This document shows positions 46,016-53,583 of a DNA stretch of 64,000 bases, one piece after another. The DNA comes from Plastoroseomonas hellenica (lineage in GTDB: Bacteria; Pseudomonadota; Alphaproteobacteria; Acetobacterales; Acetobacteraceae), in the NCBI RefSeq assembly GCF_018129085.1, contig NZ_JAAGBB010000036.1, positions 1-64,000 on the forward strand, given 5' to 3'. How positions within the stretch are numbered: position 1 is the stretch's first letter; each line of letters begins with the position of its first letter. The position numbers and the translations under genes are program-made. Below the pieces are notes generated by a model that was not told the origin of the DNA, did no database searches, and saw nothing but the letters and a program-made list of their open reading frames with translations.

Positions 46016-46465
46016 ATGGCTGACAACGCCGCCAGCGCGGATCTCCTTGGGCTCACTGCTGAAATCGTCGCCGCGCATGTCTCGAACAACGCCGTCGCGC
46101 TGCCTGATCTCGCTGGGCTGATCCAGGATGTCTATCGCACGCTGTCGAATGTCGGCGCCCCGCCCGCACCAGCCGCGGAAAAGCCGCAGCCGGCGGTGCC
46201 GGTGAAGAAGTCGATCACCCCCGAATACCTGATCTGCCTTGAAGATGGGAAGAAGCTGAAGATGCTGAAGCGGCATCTGAAGACGGCTTACAACCTGACG
46301 CCGGAACAATACCGTGAGCGCTGGGGCCTGCAGTCCGACTATCCCATGGTGGCACCGAATTACGCCAAGCATCGCTCCACCCTGGCGAAGAAGATCGGGC
46401 TTGGCACCAAGCCGCGCGGGCGCCCGGCGCGGGGCGGCCGGCAGGCGGTCGGCAAGTCGGCCTGA
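46016..46465 (+). CDS. mucR: MucR/Ros family zinc-finger transcriptional regulator
   Basis: The 149-residue regulator has the Ros/MucR domain: PEYLICLEDGKKLKMLKRHL then KTAYNLTPEQYRERWGLQSD, with one Cys, an Asp in place of the second Cys and the two zinc-binding His residues. The N-terminal part (LTAEIVAAHVSNNAVALPDL) mediates oligomerisation in relatives. MucR acts as an H-NS-like repressor of exopolysaccharide, motility and cell-cycle genes in Alphaproteobacteria. The C-terminal tail is basic (TKPRGRPARGGRQ). It is divergent from the TusA-like gene. Confidence 0.94.
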   Translation: MADNAASADLLGLTAEIVAAHVSNNAVALPDLAGLIQDVYRTLSNVGAPPAPAAEKPQPAVPVKKSITPEYLICLEDGKKLKMLKRHLKTAYNLTPEQYRERWGLQSDYPMVAPNYAKHRSTLAKKIGLGTKPRGRPARGGRQAVGKSA

Positions 46466-46663
46466 AACGGCCCGGGAGCGTGATCGTCGCCGGCTGAAAA
46501 TGGCCCACGACGGGAACCGCGCTCCCAAGCAGGGACGCTGGACCTTGCCCGGTTCAGCCTAAACCGGTCGCGGCCAGCGTGGAGAAGGTTTGCCGGGGCG
46601 CGGCGCGGGGCTATGGTCCCGATCCGCGCTCCGCGCCGACCACGAGGAAACCGTTCGCTCCGC

Positions 46664-47179
46664 ATGGACACACGTCCGCCACCCCGCCGATCGGAACCCC
46701 GCGCCGAGGCTTCCCGCCCCGAACCGGCGCGATCCGAACCTTCGCGCATTGAGCGTCTCTGCATCGAGCGCGGCCTGAAGATGACCGGCCAGCGCCGGCT
46801 GATCGCTCGCGTGCTGTCGGAGTCCGAGGACCATCCCGACGTCGAGGAGCTGTATCGCCGCGCGCTCGCGCTCGACAGCAAGATCTCGGTCGCCACCGTC
46901 TACCGGACGGTCCGGCTGCTGGAGGAGAAGGGCATCCTGGAGCGCCGCGACTTCGGCGGGGGCCGGGCCCGTTACGAGCCGACCGAGCACGGTCACCACC
47001 ACCATCTCATCGACGTGGACACCGGCCGGGTCATCGAGTTCGCGGACGAGGAATACGAGCGGCTGGCGCAGGCGATCGCCGAGCGGCTGGGCTTCACGCT
47101 GGTGGATTTCCGCCTGGAGATCTTCGGCCGTCGTCCTGCCGTGGAGGAGAAGCCTGCCCCCCGCAAGGCCAAGCGCTGA
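46664..47179 (+). CDS. Fur family transcriptional regulator
   Basis: A metal-responsive repressor of 171 aa. A Pro/Arg-rich extension (1-~27) precedes the winged helix (RGLKMTGQRRLIARVLSESE, SVATVYRTVRLLEEKGILER). The dimerisation/metal part begins HGHHHHLIDVDTGRVIEF. The structural CxxC zinc pairs of E. coli Fur are absent, as in many alphaproteobacterial Fur/Mur proteins, so iron or manganese could be the ligand. ATG 46664 (MDTRPP) was preferred. Its stop overlaps the olsB start by one base. Confidence 0.9.
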   Translation: MDTRPPPRRSEPRAEASRPEPARSEPSRIERLCIERGLKMTGQRRLIARVLSESEDHPDVEELYRRALALDSKISVATVYRTVRLLEEKGILERRDFGGGRARYEPTEHGHHHHLIDVDTGRVIEFADEEYERLAQAIAERLGFTLVDFRLEIFGRRPAVEEKPAPRKAKR

Positions 47180-47985
47180 TGCTGGACGAAGGCTCGGGTT
47201 TCGGCGAGCTGCGCTCGCTCAATCTCGGGGTGCGCCTGGCCGAGACCGCCGCCGAGATCGACGCTGCCCAGGCGCTGCGGTATCGAATCTTCTATGAGGA
47301 GATGGGCGCCCATGCCGATGCCGCGACCGCGGCTTCGCGGCGCGACACCGACGAATTCGACGCTGTCGCCGACCATCTGCTGGTCCTCGACCACGATCGC
47401 GGCGAAGGCGCCTCGGGCGTCGTTGGCACCTATCGGCTGATCCGCCGCGAAGGCGCGGCGCGAATCGGGCGCTTCTACACCCAGGCGGAATACGATATCG
47501 GGCCGCTCGCCGCCTTGCCCGGCCAGATCATGGAACTCGGCCGGTCCTGCGTGGATGAGGACTACCGCACCCGCGCCGTGTTGCAACTGCTGTGGCGCGG
47601 CATCGCCGCCTATGTCTTCAAGAACGAGGTCGAGATCATGTTCGGCTGCGCCTCCCTGCCGGGAATCGACCTCGATGCGCTGGCGCCGCAGCTCACCTAT
47701 CTCCATGCCAATCACCTGGCGCCGGAGGGTCTTCGGCCCCGCGCGGTGCCGGAGCGCTTCGTGGAGATGCGCCGGCTCGACCCGGCCGCGATCGACACCC
47801 GCAGCGCGGCACTCTCGCTGCCGCCGCTCGTGAAGGGTTATCTGCGGCTGGGCGGCTATGTCGGGGACGGGGCCGTCGTCGATCCGCAGTTCAACACCAC
47901 CGATGTCTGCATCGTGGTGAAGACCGACAAGATCACCGACAAGTATTACCGCCACTACGAGCGCACCACCGGCGAACGCGACTGA
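47179..47985 (+). CDS. olsB: L-ornithine N(alpha)-acyltransferase (ornithine-lipid synthesis)
   Basis: OlsB transfers a 3-hydroxyacyl group from ACP to ornithine, giving lyso-ornithine lipid. The 268-residue GNAT-fold protein has AAQALRYRIFYEEMGAHADA, VVGTYRLIRREGAARIGRFY, IMELGRSCVDEDYRTRAVLQ and the characteristic FNTTDVCIVVKTDKITDKYY. The ATG lies within the stop of the Fur gene (TGATG). An olsA/plsC acyltransferase, frequently the next gene, is not present here. Expression is probably tied to the Fur gene. Confidence 0.9.
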   Translation: MLDEGSGFGELRSLNLGVRLAETAAEIDAAQALRYRIFYEEMGAHADAATAASRRDTDEFDAVADHLLVLDHDRGEGASGVVGTYRLIRREGAARIGRFYTQAEYDIGPLAALPGQIMELGRSCVDEDYRTRAVLQLLWRGIAAYVFKNEVEIMFGCASLPGIDLDALAPQLTYLHANHLAPEGLRPRAVPERFVEMRRLDPAAIDTRSAALSLPPLVKGYLRLGGYVGDGAVVDPQFNTTDVCIVVKTDKITDKYYRHYERTTGERD

Positions 47986-48120
47986 GGACACGGGGCCGGC
48001 GCCGGTCGGGATGGCCAGCGCTTCGCCCATTATTCCACCAAACGGAAGACCGCTCCGTAACGCTTCCGGGGAATGAGCTGGCCGGCCGCGCAATGCCTTT
48101 GCAAAAGGGCTGCGTGATCC

Positions 48121-49455
48121 TCAATCCGCGGCGAAGCGGTTTGGCGGCACCGGGATGCCGAGGTGTTCGCGCAGGGTGTGCCCCCGGTACTCGGTGCGGA
48201 ACAGGCCGCGGCGCTGCAGCTCCGGCACCACCAGCGCCACGAAGTCCTCGAGCGGCGTCGGGTAGTAGGGGAACATCAGGGTGAAGCCGTCGCAGGCGCC
48301 TTCGCGCAGCCAGGCCTCCATGCTGTCCGCGATGCGTGCGGGCGTGCCGACCAGAAGCTGGTGGCCGAGCGAGGTGCCGAGGTAGCGCGCCACCTGGATG
48401 ATACTGAGGTCTTCCCGCTTCGCCTTCTCCATCAGGTGCCGTTGCCGCGCCTTGGCGGCGTTGCTCGGCGGCAGCTCCGGCAGGGGCGCGTCGGGCGGCA
48501 GGCTGTGGATGTCGAGATCGCCGCAGAGCCGCGCCAGCAGGCGCATGGCGTTGGCGTCGTCGAGCAGGCGCTGGAGCGCCTCATACTTCTGCTGCGCCTC
48601 GGCTTCGGTGCGACCGATGATGGTCATCAGCCCGGGCATGACCTTCACATGCGCGGGGTCGCGGCCGTGCCGCGCCGCGCGTGCCTTGAGGTCCGCGGCG
48701 AAGGCTTGGGCTTCGGACATGTCGCTCTGCGCGGTGAAGACGAGGTCGGCGGTGCGGGCGGCGAGCTCCATCCCCGCATCGGAGGAGCCGGCTTGGGACA
48801 CTATCGGGCGCCCCTGCGGGCAGCGCGCCATGTTCAGCGGACCGCGCACCGTGAAATGCCTGCCGCGATGGTCGAGGAAATGCAGCTTCGCGGGGTCGAT
48901 ATAGTCGCCGCTCGCCTTGTCACGGATCAGCGCGCCATCCTCGAAGCTGTCCCAGAGGCCGGCCACCACGTCGTAGAATTCCTCGGCGCGCTCGTAGCGC
49001 AGCGCATGCTGCATGTGGTGGTCGGCGCCGAAATTGCCGGCCTCGTCCTCGATCTGGGAGGTGACCAGGTTCCACCCGGCCCGGCCGCCGCTGATATGGT
49101 CGATCGAGGCGAAGCGGCGGGCGATGTTGTAGGGCTCGTTGTAGGTGGTGGTCGCCGTCGCGATCAGGCCGATGCGCGATGTGACGGTGGCGAGCGCCGC
49201 CAGCAGCGTGGTCGGTTCCAGATAGGCTTGGCGGCCCTGCTTCGGGCGGAAGCGGCTGACGCCGTCGAGTGCCGCGCTGCCGTTCACCGCGACGGTGTCC
49301 TGGAAGAAGATGGTGTCCAGCTTCCCGCGCTCGGCTGCCTGCGCGATGCGGACATATTGGGCGAAATCCATGTCGCATTCGGGAATGGCGTCGGGATGGC
49401 GCCAGCCGGAGGAATGGCTGCCGGGCGTGAACAGGAAGGCGGCGAGGTGCATCAT
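48121..49455 (-). CDS. NtaA/DmoA-type FMN-dependent monooxygenase (1)
   Basis: A luciferase-superfamily monooxygenase of 444 aa. The start MMHLAAFLFTPGSHSSGWRH, then QAAERGKLDTIFFQDTVAVN, ARRFASIDHISGGRAGWNLV and QAGSSDAGMELAARTADLVF are signatures of the nitrilotriacetate / dimethyl-sulfide / dibenzothiophene-sulfone monooxygenase group. It needs FMNH2 from a separate reductase, not encoded nearby. It follows a binding-protein gene on the same strand across a repeat, and a second monooxygenase lies just beyond. Substrate unknown, perhaps an N- or S-containing xenobiotic. Confidence 0.9.
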   Translation of the reverse strand: MMHLAAFLFTPGSHSSGWRHPDAIPECDMDFAQYVRIAQAAERGKLDTIFFQDTVAVNGSAALDGVSRFRPKQGRQAYLEPTTLLAALATVTSRIGLIATATTTYNEPYNIARRFASIDHISGGRAGWNLVTSQIEDEAGNFGADHHMQHALRYERAEEFYDVVAGLWDSFEDGALIRDKASGDYIDPAKLHFLDHRGRHFTVRGPLNMARCPQGRPIVSQAGSSDAGMELAARTADLVFTAQSDMSEAQAFAADLKARAARHGRDPAHVKVMPGLMTIIGRTEAEAQQKYEALQRLLDDANAMRLLARLCGDLDIHSLPPDAPLPELPPSNAAKARQRHLMEKAKREDLSIIQVARYLGTSLGHQLLVGTPARIADSMEAWLREGACDGFTLMFPYYPTPLEDFVALVVPELQRRGLFRTEYRGHTLREHLGIPVPPNRFAAD

Positions 49456-49483
49456 GAAGGCCTCTCCTACGAACGGCGCGAGC

Positions 49484-49568
49484 ACTTACTCGCGCCGAGC
49501 GCCCGAATGGGCGCCGCCGGGAGTCCGGCGAAGCCAAGTGCGCGGAGCGCGCGCCCGGCGTTTGAGGG
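49484..49568 (-). repeat. GC-rich stop-linked repeat, subfamily 3-prime, copy 2
   Basis: On the minus strand CCCTCAAACGCCGGGCG begins about 10 bases after the stop of the binding-protein gene. It is followed by CTTGGCTTCGCCGGACTCCC, GGCGGCGCCCATTCGGGCGC and TCGGCGCGAGTAAGTGCTCG. The second half matches 32940-33003. Confidence 0.75.
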
Positions 49569-49577
49569 CAACGAAAA

Positions 49578-51158
49578 TTACTGCGCCAAGCGGGTTTCGG
49601 TCGCCATGGTGTACTGATCGCCGCGCGGTGTCAGCGTCAGGGAACGCCGCAGGCCCCAGCTCGAGCGCATGAAGAAGATCGGCAGCAGTGCCTGGTCGTC
49701 GACCGCGAAGCGCACCGCGCGGCGCGTCGCCGCCTCCCGCTCCGCGTCGTCGAAGGTGCCATCGGCGAGATCGAGCAGCCGGTCCAGCGCCGGATGAGAG
49801 TAGCGGGAGCGGTTCCAGCCGCCATGCGCGCGCGCCGCATTGACCGTGCGCACCAGCGAGGTCAGCCCTTCGCTGGCGAGCCCGCTGGAGGAGCCGAAGA
49901 TCGAGAGATGGGCGCTGAGTTCCGGCGCGCCCGCCGGCGTCAGGGTGGCGCTGCGGCGGAGATAGACCGGCATCGGCAGCGCCTCGATCGCGGTGCGGAT
50001 GCCGATGGCAGTGAGCATCTGACCGATCGACTGGCAGGTGCGGGCATCGCCCGCGAAGCGGTCCAGCGTGCAATGGACCGTGAGGTTGAAGCCCTGCGGA
50101 TAGCCGGCCTCGGCCAGCAGCCGGCGGGACAGGGCCGGATCATAGGCCGGCACGCCGAGATCGGGGTCGTGCCCGCTGAAGCCCGCCGCCGCGACCTGCC
50201 CCGCCGGCGTCGCGCCACCTTCCATGGCGCGCTCGGCCAGCGCCACGCGGTTGAGCGCATGCGTCATCGCCTGGCGCACCCGCTGGTCGCGCAGCGGGTT
50301 CTGCGGCAGCGGCTGCCCATCCGCGCCGGTCGCGTTCGGAATCTGCGTGCTCATGCTGTCGAGGTAGAAGTAGTGGGTGAAGACCGAATCGCCGGAGACG
50401 AGCTGGGTCTGCGCATGGGCGCGGATGCGCTCGTGCAGGCCGGACGGCACGGTGTCGATCACGTCCACGTCGCTGGCGAGCAATGCCGCGACCCGGGCGC
50501 TGTCGTTCGGGATGAAGCGGAAGGTGACGCGGGCCCAGGGTTCGGCCGACCCGCGCCAGTTCGCGCTGCGCTCCAGCAGCACGTCCTGGTTGGGTGTCCA
50601 GCGGATCCAGCGATAGGGCCCGGTGCCGATCGCCGCGCGGCCGCCATTGAAGTCGGCGTCGGCGGCATCGGTCGCCGCGCGTTCGGACAGGATCGCGATC
50701 GCCACCAGATAGTGGGGCTGCAGCGGTGTCGGCACGCCGGTACGAACGATCAGCCTGCGCTGGTCGACCACCTCGATACCCGTGATGTTGCGCACCGCGC
50801 TGGCATAGGTGCGGGGACCCTGCGCGGCCTGGGCGCGGCGGATCGAGAAGGCGACATCATCAGCGGTCAGCGGCGATCCGTCATGGAAGAAGACGCCCTC
50901 GCGCAACCGGAACTCCCAGGTCAGCGGATCGACCGCCCGCCAGGATTCCGCAAGGCCGGGCTGGGCGCGCAAGGTCGCGTCCTGGGTGAGCAGCGTCTCG
51001 AACACATGCAACTGCACATTGCGGTTCGGCGTGAAAGTCAGATGCGGGTCGGCGCTGTCCACCGCTGCCTTCATCGCGATGCGCAGGTGCTGCGCCTGGG
51101 CGATGGGTGCCATGGCCAGGCAGGCGATGGCAAGCAGCAGGGGGCGGAAGGCCGGCAT
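49578..51158 (-). CDS. Peptide/nickel-type ABC transporter substrate-binding protein
   Basis: A periplasmic family-5 solute-binding protein of 526 aa. The signal peptide is LLLAIACLAMAPIAQAQ. IAMKAAVDSADPHLTFTPNR, LAESWRAVDPLTWEFRLREG and VFFHDGSPLTADDVAFSIRR are the family signature. GTGPYRWIRWTPNQDVLLER and NPLRDQRVRQAMTHALNRVA continue the fold. ATG 51158 was chosen at the signal peptide; the frame stays open far upstream by chance. No permease or ATPase genes follow, only a flavin monooxygenase. A shared role in uptake and oxidation of one compound is an inference. Confidence 0.9.
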   Translation of the reverse strand: MPAFRPLLLAIACLAMAPIAQAQHLRIAMKAAVDSADPHLTFTPNRNVQLHVFETLLTQDATLRAQPGLAESWRAVDPLTWEFRLREGVFFHDGSPLTADDVAFSIRRAQAAQGPRTYASAVRNITGIEVVDQRRLIVRTGVPTPLQPHYLVAIAILSERAATDAADADFNGGRAAIGTGPYRWIRWTPNQDVLLERSANWRGSAEPWARVTFRFIPNDSARVAALLASDVDVIDTVPSGLHERIRAHAQTQLVSGDSVFTHYFYLDSMSTQIPNATGADGQPLPQNPLRDQRVRQAMTHALNRVALAERAMEGGATPAGQVAAAGFSGHDPDLGVPAYDPALSRRLLAEAGYPQGFNLTVHCTLDRFAGDARTCQSIGQMLTAIGIRTAIEALPMPVYLRRSATLTPAGAPELSAHLSIFGSSSGLASEGLTSLVRTVNAARAHGGWNRSRYSHPALDRLLDLADGTFDDAEREAATRRAVRFAVDDQALLPIFFMRSSWGLRRSLTLTPRGDQYTMATETRLAQ

Positions 51159-51314
51159 GGCGTTCGGATCCTGTGATCGCCGGCGGTGCGCTCGGCTGCG
51201 GCGATGCAACCAGCGCGGATTTTGCACTGCAATCGGCTGCGTGCCGGAAACCATGGGCTTCGCGCGCGATCTGCTTAGGATGTGGGCGGCGGCGCCCGAG
51301 AGGAGACGATTTTC

Positions 51315-52646
51315 ATGCAGTCGATGGAACGGCAGATGCCCGCACCTGAACGCCAGATGCATATGGGCGTCTTCGTCCTCGGGACCGGCAACCACATCGC
51401 CGGCTGGCGCTACCCGGGTGCCGCGGACAGCTTCCAGAGCCTGGCGGTGATCCAGGAGATCGCGCGCATCGCCGAACGGGGGAAGTTCGACCTGCTGTTC
51501 CTCGGCGACAGCCTGACCGCCGGCGTGAACGACCACCCTTCCTTCACCGCGCGGTTCGAACCGTTGACCATGCTGGCGGCATTGGCCGCGACGACGACCC
51601 ATGTCGGTCTCGGCGCCACTTCCTCGACCACCTATGGCGAGCCTTTCCTGGTGGCGCGCGCCTTCGCCTCCCTCGATCACCTCAGCGGCGGTCGTGCGGC
51701 CTGGAACGCGGTCACCAGCTCCGGCCCGAAGGCGGCGGCGAATTTCGGGCGCGAGCATCCGCGCCACGATGCCCGCTACGAGGTGGCGGAGGAATTCGTC
51801 GATGTGGTGCGCGGGCTCTGGGATTGCTGGGATGATGGGGCGATCATCGCCGACCGGGAGACAGGCCAGTACATCGATCCCGCCAAGGTGCGCACGCTCG
51901 ATCACGAAGGGCGCTTCTTCAAGGTGAAGGGACCGCTCAATATCGGCCGCTGCCCGCAGGGACAGCCGATCATCCTGCAGGCGGGTTCCTCGGAGGTCGG
52001 GCTCGAGCTCGCGGCGCGCACCGCCGACGTGGTGTTCTCGGTGGTGCAGGATTTTTCCGAGGCGAAGGCGGCCTATCGGGCGCTGAAGGACCGGCTGCCG
52101 CGCTTCGGCCGCCAGCCTTCGGATGTCGCGGTGCTGCCGGGCGTGATGCCGGTGATCGGCGCGACCGATGCCGAGGCGCGCGAGAAGCTCAATACGCTGC
52201 AGAGCTTCGTCACCGGCAGCAATGCGGCGACGCTGCTCTCGAACCGGCTCGGCATGGATGTCTCCGGCTTCCCGATGGATGCGCTGGTGCCGGAGCTGCC
52301 GCTGCCCGACACCTCGCATGGCTTCGCGCGCGCGATGCTCGCCAAGGCGAAGCGGGAGCGCATGACTTGGCGCGACCTGCACAACCTGACCGGCGCGGCC
52401 CGCGGCCATTGGGTCATCTGCGGCACGCCCGCCGGGATCGCGGACACGCTGGAGGAATGGTTCCGCGGCTTCGCGGCCGATGGCTTCAACATCCTGCCGC
52501 CCTACTTCCCCGGCGGCTTCGACGACTTCGTCGATCAGGTGGTGCCGATCCTGCAGGCGCGTGGGCTGTTCCGGCGCGACTATACCGGCACCACGCTGCG
52601 CGAGCATCTCGGCCTGGCGCGGCCATCGAGCCGCTTCTTCAGTTAG
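51315..52646 (+). CDS. NtaA/DmoA-type FMN-dependent monooxygenase (2)
   Basis: This is a second luciferase-superfamily monooxygenase (443 aa), divergent from the binding-protein gene. MGVFVLGTGNHIAGWRYPGA, IAERGKFDLLFLGDSLTAGV, VARAFASLDHLSGGRAAWNA and QAGSSEVGLELAARTADVVF parallel the first copy. The two are clearly paralogous but well diverged, for example in their N-termini. GAGAGGAGACG precedes ATG 51315 (MQSMERQ). Its stop overlaps the YihY stop tail-to-tail. Confidence 0.9.
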   Translation: MQSMERQMPAPERQMHMGVFVLGTGNHIAGWRYPGAADSFQSLAVIQEIARIAERGKFDLLFLGDSLTAGVNDHPSFTARFEPLTMLAALAATTTHVGLGATSSTTYGEPFLVARAFASLDHLSGGRAAWNAVTSSGPKAAANFGREHPRHDARYEVAEEFVDVVRGLWDCWDDGAIIADRETGQYIDPAKVRTLDHEGRFFKVKGPLNIGRCPQGQPIILQAGSSEVGLELAARTADVVFSVVQDFSEAKAAYRALKDRLPRFGRQPSDVAVLPGVMPVIGATDAEAREKLNTLQSFVTGSNAATLLSNRLGMDVSGFPMDALVPELPLPDTSHGFARAMLAKAKRERMTWRDLHNLTGAARGHWVICGTPAGIADTLEEWFRGFAADGFNILPPYFPGGFDDFVDQVVPILQARGLFRRDYTGTTLREHLGLARPSSRFFS

Positions 52647-53532
52647 CGCGGGCGTTGCGGCCGCCGGAATCGGCCGGCACAGGCGCATCGCTGCAACTGC
52701 CGTGCATATTCGCCCAGGCGCGGGTGAACTCCGCGCCCAGCAGGAAGATCACCGCGGAATAATTCACCCAGACGAGCAGCACGACCAGCGCACCCGCCGC
52801 GCCGAAGCTGGTGCCGATGCTGCTGCTGCCGAGATAGAGGCCGATCGCCGTCTTGCCGATGCTGAACAGCAGTGCGGTCGCGAAGGCGCCGACCAGCACG
52901 TCGCGCCAGGCGATGTCGCGATCCGGCAGCACCTTGTAGATGGCGCCGAACAGGAGGGTGAGGATCGCGAGCGGCACGAAAAAAGCGATCCATTGCAGCA
53001 GCACGACGGTTTCCGGCAGCACGCCGCCGATCCAGGAGCCGAGCGCCTTGATCGCCGCACTGACGATCAGGGAGACGAGCAGCAGGAATCCGGTCGCCGC
53101 GACCAGGCCGATCGCCGCCGCCTTGGCGCGCAGGAAGCGGGAGATCTGGGTGCCGGCCGGAGGTCCCGTGGTCTTCCAGATGGCGTTCAGGGCGGATTGC
53201 AGCTCCCCGAAGGCGCCACTGGCCGCGAGCAGCAACATGGTGATGCCGATCGCGGCCGCGATGCCGCCCTCCGTCGCGTCGCTCGCACCGCGCACCATCT
53301 CCTGCACCGCGACCGCGGCATCGCGCCCGACCGTACCTTCGAGCTGCCCGGCGACTGCGCCCTGCACGGCATCCTCGCCGAAGGCGAAGCCGGCGATCGC
53401 GGTCGCGATCACCAGCAGCGGCGCGATGGAGAACAAGGTGTAGTAAGCGATGGCGGCAGCCCGGCTCAGGCATTCATCCGCGATGAAGCCCATCACGGTG
53501 TCGACCGCGAGCGTCCTGATCCTGCCGAGCAT
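52639..53532 (-). CDS. YihY/virulence factor BrkB family membrane protein
   Basis: An inner-membrane protein of 297 aa with six hydrophobic helices. The motifs ADECLSRAAAIAYYTLFSIA near the start, FGELQSALNAIWKT, the KVLPDRDIAWRDVLVGAFAT loop and GAAGALVVLLVWVNYSAVIF identify the YihY (former ribonuclease BN / BrkB) family. Its molecular role is unresolved. It overlaps the convergent monooxygenase by 8 bases and lies 51 bases beyond pbpC on the opposite side. Confidence 0.9.
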   Translation of the reverse strand: MLGRIRTLAVDTVMGFIADECLSRAAAIAYYTLFSIAPLLVIATAIAGFAFGEDAVQGAVAGQLEGTVGRDAAVAVQEMVRGASDATEGGIAAAIGITMLLLAASGAFGELQSALNAIWKTTGPPAGTQISRFLRAKAAAIGLVAATGFLLLVSLIVSAAIKALGSWIGGVLPETVVLLQWIAFFVPLAILTLLFGAIYKVLPDRDIAWRDVLVGAFATALLFSIGKTAIGLYLGSSSIGTSFGAAGALVVLLVWVNYSAVIFLLGAEFTRAWANMHGSCSDAPVPADSGGRNARAN

Positions 53533-53583
53533 GGTGCCGTCCCTTCGGCGGCAGAACGGGCCGGCGCCGCGACGGTTGCGTGG

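Noticed and set aside
46471..46526. Inverted repeat GGGAGCG...CGCTCCC after mucR
   Set aside because: The arms are short and widely separated with mismatched inner bases, and the sequence does not match any of the repeat families well.
49578..52688. A single 1036-residue protein covering the binding protein and the region upstream
   Set aside because: The first ~510 codons are antisense to a clear flavin monooxygenase gene. The signal peptide at 51158 marks the true start.
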